DNA of 64,000 nucleotides from Ottelia alismoides (GCA_037367405.1 JAZKJV010005764.1:248001-312000), one strand, 5' to 3'. Shown: positions 45,141-56,592, counted from the stretch's first letter. Translations and numbers: made by a program. Notes: generated by a model not told the origin, from the sequence alone.

Positions 45141-45436
45141 AAGCGTTGGGGATTGACTGGGTGGCCACGGAAGATTGGCTTTCTGTGAGTCGCTCTTCAA
45201 TGCAAAAGTCCATAATAACATAGAGTTGCTGCAACCGATTGCAGCAATTTGTGTTCTTTGACTTTCTCGCAACAGTGTTATCCTCTTCTCAGATTGTTTT
45301 TACTTTGAGAATATAATCCTCCATACCAAGACTTCTCAAGTCTTGGCACCCGAAAGGCAGCACTGTTGTTTTTCCAGTAATCTAATATACATGGGGCGGA
45401 TATCATCGCATGTTTCTCCCTTTTTGCATAAAAAAT
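45141..45436 (+). pseudogene. LINE host H2, fragment 4: end of ORF2 and 3' tail
   Basis: LGIDWVATEDWLS (45146), then IAAICVL.LSRNSVIFSSDCFYFENII (45240-45325) match the C-terminus of A2 (LWLGKNALLFSGQRFYKENV). The tail ATGGGGCGGATATCATCGCA at 45391 and the A-run near 45430 are a diverged family-A tail. So H2 belongs to family A and is its oldest readable member here. Confidence 0.75.
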
Positions 45437-45591
45437 CAGTAGTTTCTTAAACTATTTAGATATTAAAGTTTAAGCTATATATCAACTCTATCTAGATCGC
45501 AGACTGAATTGCACTTCATAGAGAATGTGATTCGACTCACCTACTGCATAGACATATGTGATATCATATGCAATTCATGCGATCACATTCC

Positions 45592-45934
45592 TGAACGCTG
45601 AGGATACCAAGCACATTGATGTCGATAGTTATTTTATTAGAGAAGCAGTGCAATGAGAGAAGATTGCTACACCTCGCATCTTTTCATACCTCTTAACTTC
45701 CAAACATCTACACAACAGCACTTCCCAGAAAATGGCACTATTTTCTTCTTTCCAAGTTGAGCAGAGCTAATGCACTGGCGGCAACTTGAGTGGGAGTTTA
45801 GGAGAGAAAACACGTTTTCTATTTTCTTATTTCTTCTGTTATTTCTTTCTTTAGGTAAATTTTCCATTAACCATAGATCCCTCACCTCTATATAAGAGTC
45901 TTGGTTCTCAAACACTCGCTCATTACTCCTAACA
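45592..45934 (+). mobile_element. Copia remnant: RNase H end and 3' LTR
   Basis: Near 45600-45660 the frame gives DTKHIDVDSYFIREAVQ (compare TKHIEVDCHFIRD in copia B), then EKIATPRI. A degenerate polypurine tract CTTGAGTGGGA lies at 45785, and an LTR-like stretch follows from about 45794 to CCTAACA at 45934 with TATATAAGAG near 45891. Everything upstream is lost. It resembles a different copia lineage from A-C. Confidence 0.65.
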
Positions 45935-45964
45935 CAAGTAAACTTTTGGAGTGGGATTGAGAAC

Positions 45965-46227
45965 TGTTAGAGAATATTCTTTGTGTCTATTTATTATGAG
46001 AATATTTTATAGAGAATATCCTATAGAATATTCTCCCTTGAGCACCTATATAAGGATCGCCACACCTCCTGCACTCATTGAGAAATTCTAATAGAAACAC
46101 GCCTCTTTGAGGGCTTCTCCCGTGGTTTCATCCCGCTCCTCACGGAGTAGGGTTCCACGTAAATCCCGCATTCTTATGTTCTTTATCTTTATTCCATGTT
46201 TTCGCTTCCGCTTCATATTTCTCAACA
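45965..46227 (+). repeat. N2 5' LTR
   Basis: 263 bp, TGTTAG...CTCAACA. The start carries GAGAATATTCT-like repeats. TATATAAG lies at 46047-46054. The segment GGGCTTCTCCCGTGGTTTCA onward is shared with N1. Confidence 0.92.
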
Positions 46228-46239
46228 TGGTATCAGAGC
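46228..46239 (+). other. Primer binding site of N2
   Basis: TGGTATCAGAGC directly after the 5' LTR. Confidence 0.9.
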
Positions 46240-47013
46240 AGGTTGATTCTCGAGGAGTTTCGTGTTCTTTATTATTGTTCGAGATTCGTTTTTTTGATGT
46301 TCTTGAATATTTTGATGAGATTTTGCTCAAGATCAAGTTCAAGTTGAAGGTTTTTTTACCCTAGTTTTATGACTGCAAGAGGCACACTTGCTGCATCTCG
46401 ATTCTCCAAGATTCATACGGGCATCCACCTTCAGTCAACATCTAGGCGCACAACCATCTCCAAGAGGCAGGTTTTGTTTCTCCATATCGATGTTCAGGCG
46501 CCGCCTTCGCCCGTGAACCCCTACGCCTTCCCAACTCGACTCAGGTGGCGCGCAAACCCCGTCTTCACGCACATCAAGAAGGGCTGCGAGGCCCTTATCT
46601 ACAGGCAGCGAGGTCTCTCCCAGGCCGAGCCAAACTCCAAGTGGCGCCGATCCTATTCCAGGCCACGCGCGCACCATACTCCTGCGTTCCTCCTGCTCCT
46701 GTCGTACATCGGACTCCGCCAAGGGGCGGCGCTCCTGCTCCAGTCGCATAGTCCCCTGGCCTCCTGGGCTCCGATGCCACCTCAGATGTCATTTCCCCTC
46801 CTTCAGTTGACGGCAAAGCAGCAAGACACTTCATCTTTCCCAACACGCCACTTGCACAAAGTTCAACGCATAGCTTCGCGTGCGCGCACTCCCAGAGCAC
46901 ATCCCACTCCCAAGGCGTCCCGCAGCTCTTCCCCTTCTCACGGTCGTGATAACGGCGGCGACACTTCCACTCCAGGCGGTTGGCACAGCAGGCGGCGCGG
47001 GCACATAAACGAT

Positions 47014-47033
47014 GGGTTCCCAACTGGGAACCC
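47014..47033. repeat. Perfect 8-bp-stem inverted repeat in N2 interior
   Basis: GGGTTCCCAACTGGGAACCC. It has the same stem as at 24841 in N1, loop AACT instead of GATT. It again marks the end of the GC-rich block. Confidence 0.8.
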
Positions 47034-47887
47034 TAACGCTTGAAGAGAGGGGGGTCCCCGATGGCCCTCTCATTTTTTATAAAAAAAATATTATATTTGC
47101 TGTGTTCGGCCCAAGTGGGCATCCGTTAAAAAAAAAGAGGGATATATGTTTTGGGCCTAAGATGGCCCGCGTGGTTTTCTTAAAAAAATGAAGATGAAAA
47201 AAGAGGAGCTGGCATCAGTAAAAAAATGTTTTAAAAAAAACTGTAAAAAAAAAGGGTGCGTACAAAAAAACCGTATGCAAAAGTTGAAAAAAAAGGATGT
47301 ACAAAGCCGAGAAAAAAAGAGGTTGAACGACTAAGCAAAAAAAAAGAAAAGAAAAATTGTGCAAAAAAAAGGAATGAAGCAAAAAAATGCATGTTTTGTT
47401 TCTCCCAACTTGATGTTACAAGCTCTTTATTCTATCAAGTATGGGAGAAAGGGGAGTCAGAGATGTATTCTTCACAACTTCTATTGTCCATCCACGACTG
47501 ACAGACCACCACTCTAGCTTTTTACAGATCATCTGTCTTCACCGAGCATCAACTTCTTCGACAGGGCGCATACTTCTTCTTTTGCAACCCGACTACTATT
47601 CTGCACTGGACTTCTTCTGCAGCGATTCTTCTCCAGGCACGACAGAGATACGTTCCGGTGACCTGCAGGCACGACAGAGATACGTTCCGGTGACCTGATA
47701 TCGCAACGGTTCTACAGGCATGACAGAGATACGTTCCGATGTCCTGAAAGCTGCATGCCCGTCCTCGAGCGAGGTCTTCTACCAGCAGCAGACATATTCT
47801 TCTTATGATGTATTGGGTGAAGATGTGATGTATACATTTTCTTGTTGTTGCAAGCTGAAGCTTTCTCAGCTCCAGCTTGAGGGGGAG

Positions 47888-48150
47888 TGTTAGAGAATAT
47901 TCTTTGTGTCTATTTATTATGAGAATATTCTATAGAGAATATCCTATAGAATATTCTCCCTTGAGCACCTATATAAGGATCGCCACACCTCCTGTACTCA
48001 TTGAGAAATTCTAATAGAAACACGCCTCTTTGAGGGCTTCTCCCGTGGTTTCATCCCGCTCCTCACGGAGTAGGGCTCCACGTAAATCCCGCATTCTTAT
48101 GTTCTTTATCTTTATTCCATGTTTTCGCTTCCGCTTCATATTTCTCAACA
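47888..48150 (+). repeat. N2 3' LTR
   Basis: 263 bp, three substitutions from the 5' LTR (about 1.1 %), followed by AGAAC. Confidence 0.92.
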
Positions 48151-48155
48151 AGAAC

Positions 48156-49152
48156 AAACATATCAAATTTACAAGTTTTTGGTAATCTACTGTCGACAAC
48201 TGGGTTTATTTTTTTTATTTATTTTCATTAGGGATTGTTCAGAGTATTATTGGCAGCGCCGCCAACATAATCCAAAGGATGACAATTCATTCAGTTCATA
48301 TTAATACGTTCTCAAATTTCTACTTTGGTTTGTTATCTAAGATTCCTTGATTGTAATATGATGCCTTCCTTTTTAGTGTTTGCTGTATTGATAACACAGT
48401 ATAGCATGGTGCGTGAAGATTCTGCTGTGTGTAGGGTTTCAAGTTAGGTTAGTTCTTTTTTTGATCTACTAATGCACACAGCTGCACTTGTGTTTTTACA
48501 AGAGGCTGTGGTTGATGAATTGGATCTGTGGCTTCTTTGTTATATATTTGCTATTACCAACATTCTGTTACAACTTACAACAATGCTTCATTTGTATTTT
48601 GACCGATAGTTAAAGTAGAACTTTAAGATTTTGTAAGTAGAATACTACATTTCTAAATATCAATTTAGGAAACAAAAGCGGCGGAGATTTGAAGATTTCA
48701 GAGGGATGGATTGAAGGCAACAAAATAAATGAAGGTAATGGAGGGCATAGAGAAAAAGACAAGTTGTATATAATGAGTGCTTATGAGTTCCTCCTGGGCT
48801 GAAGTATGGTTGCTTAACCATTTCAGGGACTACTTTGTAGAAGTTAGTAAGGTTCTCCTGGGGTGAGGCATTGTTAAACCGTCTCAGGTGCTTACTTCAT
48901 ATAATGTAGTCAGGGTCTCTTTTAGGGAAATTTGCACCTCATTTGAAAGAACAAGAACAACCATCTTAAGGCAGTAGTGCCTACTTTATCGACGGTTCTG
49001 GTTTTTAAATTGTTGGAGATCTATTTCTATACCCAATTGCTTCTAGTGCATCTGGGAATTGTTTTTTTTTCTTCAGGAGGATGTATTTTCTCCCATCGCC
49101 TTGGTGTTCAATCATTTTATCCGTATCTTGTAATGTGTGATTTTTTATCATC
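48156..49152. other. Upstream or intronic DNA of the MOS11-like gene; no exon recognised
   Basis: T-rich, intron-like sequence. I looked for the upstream MOS11 exon that should end in an RAER-type codon set before a GT and did not find one. 48790-48910 holds two diverged copies of a CTCCTGGG(C/G)TGA...GTTAAAC segment. Confidence 0.4.
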
Positions 49153-49166
49153 GGAGTTGCTCAACC

Positions 49167-49202
49167 CTACTTAATTGTGGGAAAAGGCGTTATTATTGTT
49201 GT
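49167..49202 (+). mobile_element. 36-bp RTE 3'-end insertion
   Basis: CTACTTAATTGTGGGAAAAG followed by a TTATTGTTGT tail is the last 36 bases of an RTE LINE. It is flanked by a perfect 14-bp duplication GGAGTTGCTCAACC at 49153-49166 and 49203-49216. It is an extremely short but complete-looking retrotransposition event, 50 bp upstream of a MOS11-like exon. Confidence 0.85.
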
Positions 49203-49251
49203 GGAGTTGCTCAACCATAACATCTGACTCCGTAGACTTTACTTTTGGCAG

Positions 49252-49854
49252 GTTTGGCACTGCCCCCATCTCTCATGGAAAATCTGAGGAGGAGAAGAGA
49301 AAAGCTAGAGCAGAGAGGTTCCATGTCTGACATTTTTGTGTTTTTGCTGTTTGCATATTAATACGAAACTACACTCATTGTTATCTCTATATCATGTTTA
49401 TACCCTTTCGTACTACCAATTGATTTTCTGGGTTGTTTGAGCCCACATGTATAAAGTGCTACAGGTTTGGAACAGCAGGAAAGTCCACATCCGATGAGGA
49501 AGCTAAGAAAAAAGCTCGGCTTGACAGGTTTGGAACTGCTTCAAAGGTGAGTAGTGTGGAAGAAGAGAAAATGAAGGCAAGGGCTTTAAGGTTAGCCATC
49601 AGCCTTTTGTCCCATACACTACTATTTCTTTCTGTAATTCGCGGCCTTATAATTGCTATCCTGTACTCAGGTTTTCTGAGAGTAATCATGTCGTTCCATC
49701 ACATACCAACGGGAAGTCAAACCCTGGTGAGGTGAGGACATGCCCATTAAAATTACAGATTAAGTTTAATTACAGTTTTACAACTTTTCTATCTTCATTC
49801 TTTTGATTCGCCCAGGAGGACCCTGTCGTGGATAAGAGTAGCAAAAAGACTTGA
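49252..49854 (+). CDS. MOS11: MOS11-like mRNA export factor, 3' four exons
   Basis: Plant MOS11 (relative of human CIP29/SARNP and yeast Tho1) is a nuclear RNA-binding protein that works with the helicase UAP56 in mRNA export. The inferred exons are 49252-49317, 49465-49590, 49671-49731 and 49816-49854, all with AG/GT borders. Exons join in frame. They give three RFGTA/RFGTA/RFGTA-type repeats plus RF(SES), each preceded by an [11 protein letters not shown] or [15 protein letters not shown] helix, the hallmark of this family. The stop is TGA at 49852-49854 after KSSKKT. The first exon begins with the last base of an Arg codon, so at least one upstream coding exon with the N-terminus is missing from the readable sequence. 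Expression is not shown. The gene may be intact with distant 5' exons or a decapitated remnant. Confidence 0.72.
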
Positions 49855-51512
49855 AGGCTGTGGCGTTACTACATAATGGCGACAGGCTTATGGAAAGGTG
49901 TGCTGGAGTCGATCATCAGAAGAGCATGTTCTTTCAAATAGTTATATTCTCTTAGTTTATCTCCCCACTATTTCACCATTTCTTCCTTTTGATCATGCTA
50001 CAGAGCTTGCAGGTTCCCAAGGCATTTTGCTTTCCCTTGAAGATCCTAACTTCATCACCTGGGTTTTGCATATTCAATGGGATGTAGATCGCGCATAAAG
50101 CTCAGAAGGTGAGGAGACCTTAGGGCTGTCAACCTTTTGCTCGGGAGGGTAATCTTTATGTACCTGGTGATTTTTCATAACTTGTAGAGACAGATAGTAT
50201 TTTGGAGATTCCTGTTTAATGGATGTAAAAATAACATTGATTCTGGAAAATGGTCCGGCATATGCACATTGTGGTATATATTAGCCAAATATTCGATGGT
50301 GCACTGTTTGGCCATACGGTATTAAGTGCTTAGTTGCACCATGTATCAATATTATTGTGCTGCATTAGCTTCTTTATCAGCTATGGTGTGCTAATACATG
50401 ACTTTTTTTAACTCCTGAATTCTAAACTCAGATACTTAGGTATTATCACGATGGTTTCAGTTATGTTCTTCCCGAACTTTGTATCCTTACAATTGCTGGA
50501 TGATGGAGGTTCCTTGTCTTCATATGTTTTTCGCTTTGATTAGTTATGTGTATGAAGAATGCCCTTTACCCTTCCTGCCAGTTACTGATTATTATTGCAG
50601 CTGACAAGTACATCATGCCTTCAGACTCTTCAGTTGACTCTACACTTCTGAGCATTTCCTGTTCACTTCTTCAGGGTTCCTGAAAACTTTGAGCATCATC
50701 GTCGAAATTGCATGGGATTGGCACAAACAGCGACTTCATATACTATATAGATGTATTGTTTCCTTTTGACACCAGCAAATGCTATGAAATGCAATTATGT
50801 TGAATAAGAAGTTGTGCTTCATAGAGATGCATTTGAACGTTGATTTTGAATAGGGATGCCCATTTCAAGAAAGACTACTTCCATGTCTAAATGCTATGTT
50901 CATCTGGTTCATCTTGGTTGCAATAATATGTGCATAGCATGGTATATCTGAGAGGAGGTTGTGGGTCATCTTCATAAGGTTTCGGTTCGATCTTACTTGG
51001 ATTTGAAATGCACCATGTGTTGTCGTTTATTTTGCTAATGGGAAACCAAAAAGAATGTTCAAGGAACATAATGTAAACAGATCATAATGTTTCTCTGAAG
51101 ATCAGGAGTTCAGATGCTTAGGAATTGAAAAAAACACAGGAATCCTTGGGATTCGCTTGAATCGACACGAGCGACAGAAGATAACCAGAATTCTAGCAGG
51201 TAATAGACTTGAGAAGTTGAAGGAACTAGTGTGTTGTTCTGCTGCGCACTGTTCTTTGTTTTGCTTGACATTGTTAATGGGAGTATTAATTTATGCTTTC
51301 TAAAATTAGGGTTACATTCTTATTGGCCTATTTCAGCGCCTTCCGAGATGCTGCTTTTAAAAAAACTGCCTTGTAACCGAAAGTTGATTTTGTACCCGAT
51401 ATCCATCCCGCCGTCCTTTGACCCACATACACTATCAGAGTCCTACTTATTGGATTATCTGTTGTATGCATATGATTTATTTTTTACATTCTACGCTTCG
51501 AAAGAGCTTTAG
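49855..51512. other. 3' flank of the MOS11-like gene; no further exons recognised
   Basis: T-rich sequence, likely 3' UTR at first, then intergenic. No convincing reading frame or RNA gene was seen. Confidence 0.4.
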
Positions 51513-51774
51513 GAGAATAGAATCATGTCTCTGCGAACTCCGTGGTAAGCAAAGCCATTGTACTGAAGTCCTTGCATCAGTAGAGTATGAGTTTCTAAGG
51601 CCACAACTGTCAAAAATAACAAAAGAGCGAGATGAGATTAGACAAACGATCAAGGTGATGAACCCTCTAAACGGGACCAGATGCTCCAACATGCTTTCAG
51701 ATCTGCAAAACTGTGCCCATGCACATGCTCTGTGTTCCAGCATTTATGCAGAGGAAAACAAAGAGTTGGCATAG
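51513..51774 (+). pseudogene. Exon-like open frame, unidentified
   Basis: An 87-codon open stretch begins after a TTTAG acceptor-like site at 51509-51512 and ends at TAG (51772-51774). It reads RIESCLCELRGKQSHCTEV, then EFLRPQLSKITKERDEIRQT, with a Cys/His-rich end (CSNML, NCAHAHALCSS). The composition looks like a real soluble, partly helical protein, but I do not recognise it. I cannot find its upstream exons. It may be the last exon of a gene or a gene fragment. Confidence 0.3.
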
Positions 51775-52255
51775 TTTAGGTCGTTGCGGTATTTATGCAT
51801 ACATACTCCAGTTTTAAATGTTTCCAGTTGACGAGCGGAAAATTATTCAACGAGTGAATTCAGTTTTTTAGCATGAAATCACCGACTTGGTTAATTATCA
51901 TCCTTGTATTGTATCCGCGACACAACCAACCATTCGACATCTTGAATCCTAAAATAAAAATGTAGTTACCACAAGCAGAAACCAGAACTTGAAAAATGAC
52001 CAGAAGAAAAGAAGAAGCAGAAGCTTATGTTTGAAATTATCTGCAAATAAATGAATACAGAGATGGCAAAATCAAGTGCCACTCGGCAACAATTATGTCC
52101 ATTACAATCCAAAAACGGTATCTACCAGTCTCCTAATCGATTATCTTCAGAGGATTCTGCTTCTGCTTTATCATGGCTGCTCGTACTCCTGCACAGTTTG
52201 TCTCCAAATCGGTTTCTGGGAAGCAAGAGAACCAACATAGTAGTAAATCTGCACA

Positions 52256-54133
52256 CTATTGCCTCCCAAGTTGTCGGAGTTCGATTTTGCCATTAATATC
52301 TGGCTTCTTATATCCGCCATCAGCTTTGATGTCTTCTGAAACCATGTCACGCGCACCGCCGTAAGAACATTCCTTCTGATGCCTTTCTTCATCGCATGTA
52401 TTCCTGCGGCACGGAGTTATTTTTTTGGGTTACTACCCGTATTATGTAAACAAAGTCAAGTATGCATATGATCGAGGTTAAAAGAGGAAACAAGGAGTCA
52501 TGAATGCAAAATCAGGTTCTCATGTCCAAGATGTCTTGTGTACATATATAATTTTGGCATCTTTTTTCATCTTTAAGTACATGAACAGTTGTTTTTAATT
52601 GGCAGACATAAACATAATACCTACTAATATTTCATCTTGAAGAGAAATCCTTAATATTTCTCAGTTTGATTTAACCAGTGGAGTATGAACTGTGTTCGGC
52701 TTAAACGGAGGAAAAGAAATCGATGATGCCGACATCCCTTTGTGCGGGAAAAAGATTGGTTCTGGTCTAGTTCAGAGTCATGCTGCTCCAGATAAAGCAT
52801 ATGCTCAAACTTCAGCCTCAAAAAAACTATCTTAAGACATCACAAAATAACCTTTTTTTCTGCAAGTAATTTCTGCCAAGAGATCTAGAGAACACAAAAG
52901 TTAAATGGTGATTGGCACAGTTAGAAGAATTTTATTAACTCAACCTATCTGACGGCGATCGAAGCAAGAACACAGATCAATGCTCTTTAGTTATAAGAAT
53001 GTGAGAAATCATAAGCAGGTGCGACTACTTGCAATATTATTCTTCTTTTCTTGCATCCACAATTAAGACGATAGATCTTCAAAGACAGTCATGAACAACT
53101 GTAAAATTTGCCAAAGTTACTTCTTTTTCTGGTTGTAACTTGTAATACAATTTATATGCACATAGCTTTACTTTCAAATTTCAAATTCTTGTGATGCGAT
53201 TTAAGAAGAGTGTGCCTGCAAACCTTATAGAATCTGCACTGATTCCATTATGACAGGAATCCATCCTGGCCTCATTGCATTCTTCTGAGCAATGTTTGGT
53301 GCACATGTTGACAGATTGAGCAGACCCCACTGAACTCCAGCTCCCCTCTTCAGAGACCGTCTTGCAAGACGAATCGGGCGACGAATTGAACGAACGTGCA
53401 TCGATGACGCCTCCAGTCTCATTTCCCTTCTCTTCGGCACAACTCTCCCTGGTCTTCTTCCCATCTGAACAAGTGGATGATGAGCTCCCCATGTTCCCAC
53501 CCAGCAACTCGGAAGAGCTAGAGGATCCCAAATCATCTATCAGACTGAGCGATCTCAACTTCTTCAAGGCAAATCTCAATCTCTTCACAGCTCTATCTCT
53601 GGATTTCGTCTCCTCAGCAAGCAGTCTCTCCAGTTTCGTCAGCTGACAAAAAAAATCAACAAATGAAAGATTACCCACATCACTAAAATGCTAAAAGAAG
53701 AAGAAAAATCCGAACTTTCCCCATCCACAGATGAAATGAGAGACAACCAACAAAGGGAACAGCATCAGAAAGTCCTCTTTCCTGAGATATGATTAGATAT
53801 GGGAATGTGGGCAGCCAATACAAGAAACGGGACAAACCCTTTCCATCAGGAGATCCGCATCCTGCTTGGCAGCCTTGGAGGCCTCCCTCTCTGCCAGAAG
53901 CCTCCCCCTCAAGCACTCCACTGTCTTCATCCCATCATTCTCCTCCCCACCCACCACCATCTTCTCCCTGGAAAGCAAAAACCCACAAGTCCAGAGGTAC
54001 CCAAGTTGGCAAAAAAATGAGCAGATATGTTGACCTGTTTAAGCACAGAGAAGAAAGGGCATGTAGAGGAGCAAACATGTGACCTCCATTTGGGGCTGCA
54101 GCTGCCAACCACCTTGCACTCCCCTCTCTCCAT
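52256..54133 (-). CDS. Plant-specific coiled-coil protein, function unknown (four-exon model)
   Basis: The inferred minus-strand exons are 54133-54035, 53963-53838, 53642-53224 and 52403-52256. All borders are GT/AG, and the joined length is 792 nt (263 codons plus stop). Exon 1 gives MERGECKVVGSCSPKW and a Cys-rich SHVCSSTCPFF. Exon 2 gives GMKTVECLRGRLLAEREASK. Exon 3 opens LTKLERLLAEETKSRDRAVK, continuing the same helix, followed by Ser-rich, Lys-poor sequence. The helix spans about residues 45-110 and has coiled-coil spacing. I have seen MKTVECLRGRLLAER-type proteins among uncharacterised plant genes, but no role is known to me. Exon 4 (ending IELRQLGRQ) is the least certain. Without it exon 3 would read on to a stop at 53181. 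Confidence 0.65.
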
Positions 54134-56534
54134 TGCCACACCACCAAGGAAGCTAACAGATCATGCAAGAGGCATGGCCATATGGTATCTCGGGAAGCTC
54201 AAATGGCAGAGGTGGTGGTGGAGATTGGTTGGTGTTGAGGTGCCCCCCTCATGAAGGAGAGCAGGGGGGGGGGGAGCTTGTGAGGCGTGGAGGGTTGATA
54301 TATATCATCATGTGCGTGCTTCCTTCTTTTGAACCATGGTTACACAAATATTTTGATATTTTAGACAAATTTCTCCATTCTCCATCTGGATATTGAGAAT
54401 GATAACTCTTCCATCTTTTGAAAGCACAAGTGATTGAACGGTTGCGAGTAACGGAAGCAAACACGAACAAGCAAATTACGTACATGCGGATTATGCGGAT
54501 TTACGAGGTTCGTCCATAACTGGGTTAGGTCCTTAGATGACGGCTATTGTTTTCATTATTTGTGGAAAAAGAGAAAGTACATAGGATACAAAGAACCATA
54601 ATCCTACAAGTTTATACAGTTCTCTCAATACAAATGAATACTACAGACATATGGATCCAAATACCCAAATAAACATCCGTTTCAACTGTTGGTAGAGTAT
54701 GATGAGACAGGAGGGTGTAGAAGACGATTCTTCAACTGGGTTCAGTAAACTATTGGGATTCAAGGCATATAAAATATTTATAGGGATGTCCATATAAAAT
54801 CCCCTTGATAATGTACACTTTCATCTTTATAGCCCAAAGCTTTTATGTTACTTTGTATCAAAATAAAGTATCCAATGGTTTCTTCTTTTCTCCGTTAGTG
54901 TGTTGAATTCTGTGAACTTCATCTACGATACCTTTATTCTCGTCTTCTACTAAAAATGTGATATTTTTAAGTCACGATCCTTAAAAACGGCTTCACCTTT
55001 GTTAGAAATAGATGTTGTTTCCTCCCTTTGAAATAAGAAATGGACTAGGATACATTTTTTCGCATGATATAATCGATCTTACAGAAGAATCGAAAAGTCA
55101 GATGACTATCACTACTACATGTATGTACATAATCTCCTGGGCTAGCTCCTCAATTTTTACGTTTTCTACGTATAATGTTATATGCTTTGACACGACCCCT
55201 TCTTAATTTTCTAACGTAGTTCTTTGAAAATAATTTGATTAATTCTTATCAAATAAATAGTCATCTATTTTACGTATGATCACATTTTCTTTCCCCCTTC
55301 GCTCTCATTCTCCCGGTAAATCAAACTAGTTTCGCCGTCTCCTAGATATTAATATTTCATCTTTAAATTGTAGGATTTATGTAGATTTAGACTATAAATC
55401 TTTCAAAAGTTAAAATCATCAGATGAAGTTAATAAATGTTTTATAAAAAATAAAGCTTATGATGGATTTGGATATATTAAATGGTAAGTTTATCTAAAAT
55501 TTAAAAATCATCATTGAAAAATAGTAAGTTTGCATCATTAAAAGCATCATCTATTTATTTTTATTTTTGATAAATCTAATATATGGTGACCTCTCAATAA
55601 AATTCATAATTCCATCCTTGAAAATCCCCTCAACCCTCCTCTAAAGAATAGAGGATTTCATTCTCAATCTTCAAACTTTCTTAGGGCTAGTTTGGTAATT
55701 TCGATAGATTTTGTAAGATAATTGTTTTTGTTAGAGGGTTATCTCGTCTTTATGTTTAGTATGAATAAGAACAATTAATTAGTTTATCCTTTGATGAAAG
55801 TTAAGTTATCACATTTGAGTGTTTGATATGAAGGAAGAATATGTTAATAGTGTGTCCAAAAAAATGGAGAAAGGATTGAGATGGTCGTTGTCATTTATTA
55901 TTATATATCCATTGGACCATTGTTTGACACGGTTATTGAGATTCAAATTCCATTCCTAGGGTTTTCTATTATTACACTACTATATATTAATGCTCGACGA
56001 CAAGTGGTGGAAAATATCACGTGCAATAGTCCCACTTTCAAAATTTGAATTATATATAAAAAAAGAAACGGACAAAATCCGCAAAAAAACGGGGTAAAAT
56101 CTTATGGATTTATTGCTTTTGATTTGTTTGGGGTTCAACCAATTCACGGACCGATGAACATTTTTCACACACTTAGTTGTTGTATGCTTGAGTTTTTATT
56201 TGGTTGTTTCGGACTTGAATATATTATTTATATGCACTCTATTCTATTTAATTATTTTTAAATATACATATATTATATATTGGAAAAAAGGGAATATGTG
56301 CTCAGCTGCAGAAAATTATGTGTTCATCATCTCGCGTCCATCCTTGATTTTGTCTCGAGAAGAATGAGTACAAGTGGCGCTATTTTGGAGCTTGTTTAGT
56401 TTGAAATTTTACAATAAATGAACGACTGAGAGATGATGAAAATGAAAATTCTACACAGTTGAGCTTCATATTGCTCAGCATCTTACGCACATTTTATTTG
56501 TGCGCATTTCATATGCTTAATTAATTGGATTTGG
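54134..56534. other. AT-rich intergenic DNA
   Basis: It lies upstream of the coiled-coil gene. 54240-54300 includes a G9 run. No gene, RNA or element boundary was recognised; the remainder is low-complexity AT-rich DNA. Confidence 0.5.
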
Positions 56535-56592
56535 ATGTATGTATATATGTATGTACGCACGTATGTACGTATGTATATAGGTAGGTAGGTAT
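56535..56592. repeat. GTAT/GTAC/GTAG microsatellite
   Basis: Tetranucleotide tract of changing unit: GTATGTATAT, then GTACGTATGTACG, then GTAGGTAGGTA. Confidence 0.85.

Larger units (their letters stand above)
45965..48150 (+). mobile_element. Non-autonomous LTR retrotransposon N2 (copia-type ends)
   Basis: Two 263-bp LTRs have three differences. The 5-bp duplication AGAAC lies at 45960-45964 and 48151-48155. The primer site is at 46228 and the polypurine tract TTGAGGGGGAG at 47877-47887. The 1.66-kb interior lacks gag and pol. It has the same plan as N1: leader, GC-rich block to 47013, 20-bp inverted repeat, A-rich block, a second inverted repeat, then a 400-bp 3' part with three copies of ACAGAGATACGTTCC (47640-47735). 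The 3' ~110 bp of its LTR matches N1. Confidence 0.9.

Noticed and set aside
46369..47043. 224-codon open frame in LTR element N2
   Set aside because: Same reasoning; an overlapping antisense frame (46595-47023) is also open, showing that composition alone keeps frames open.
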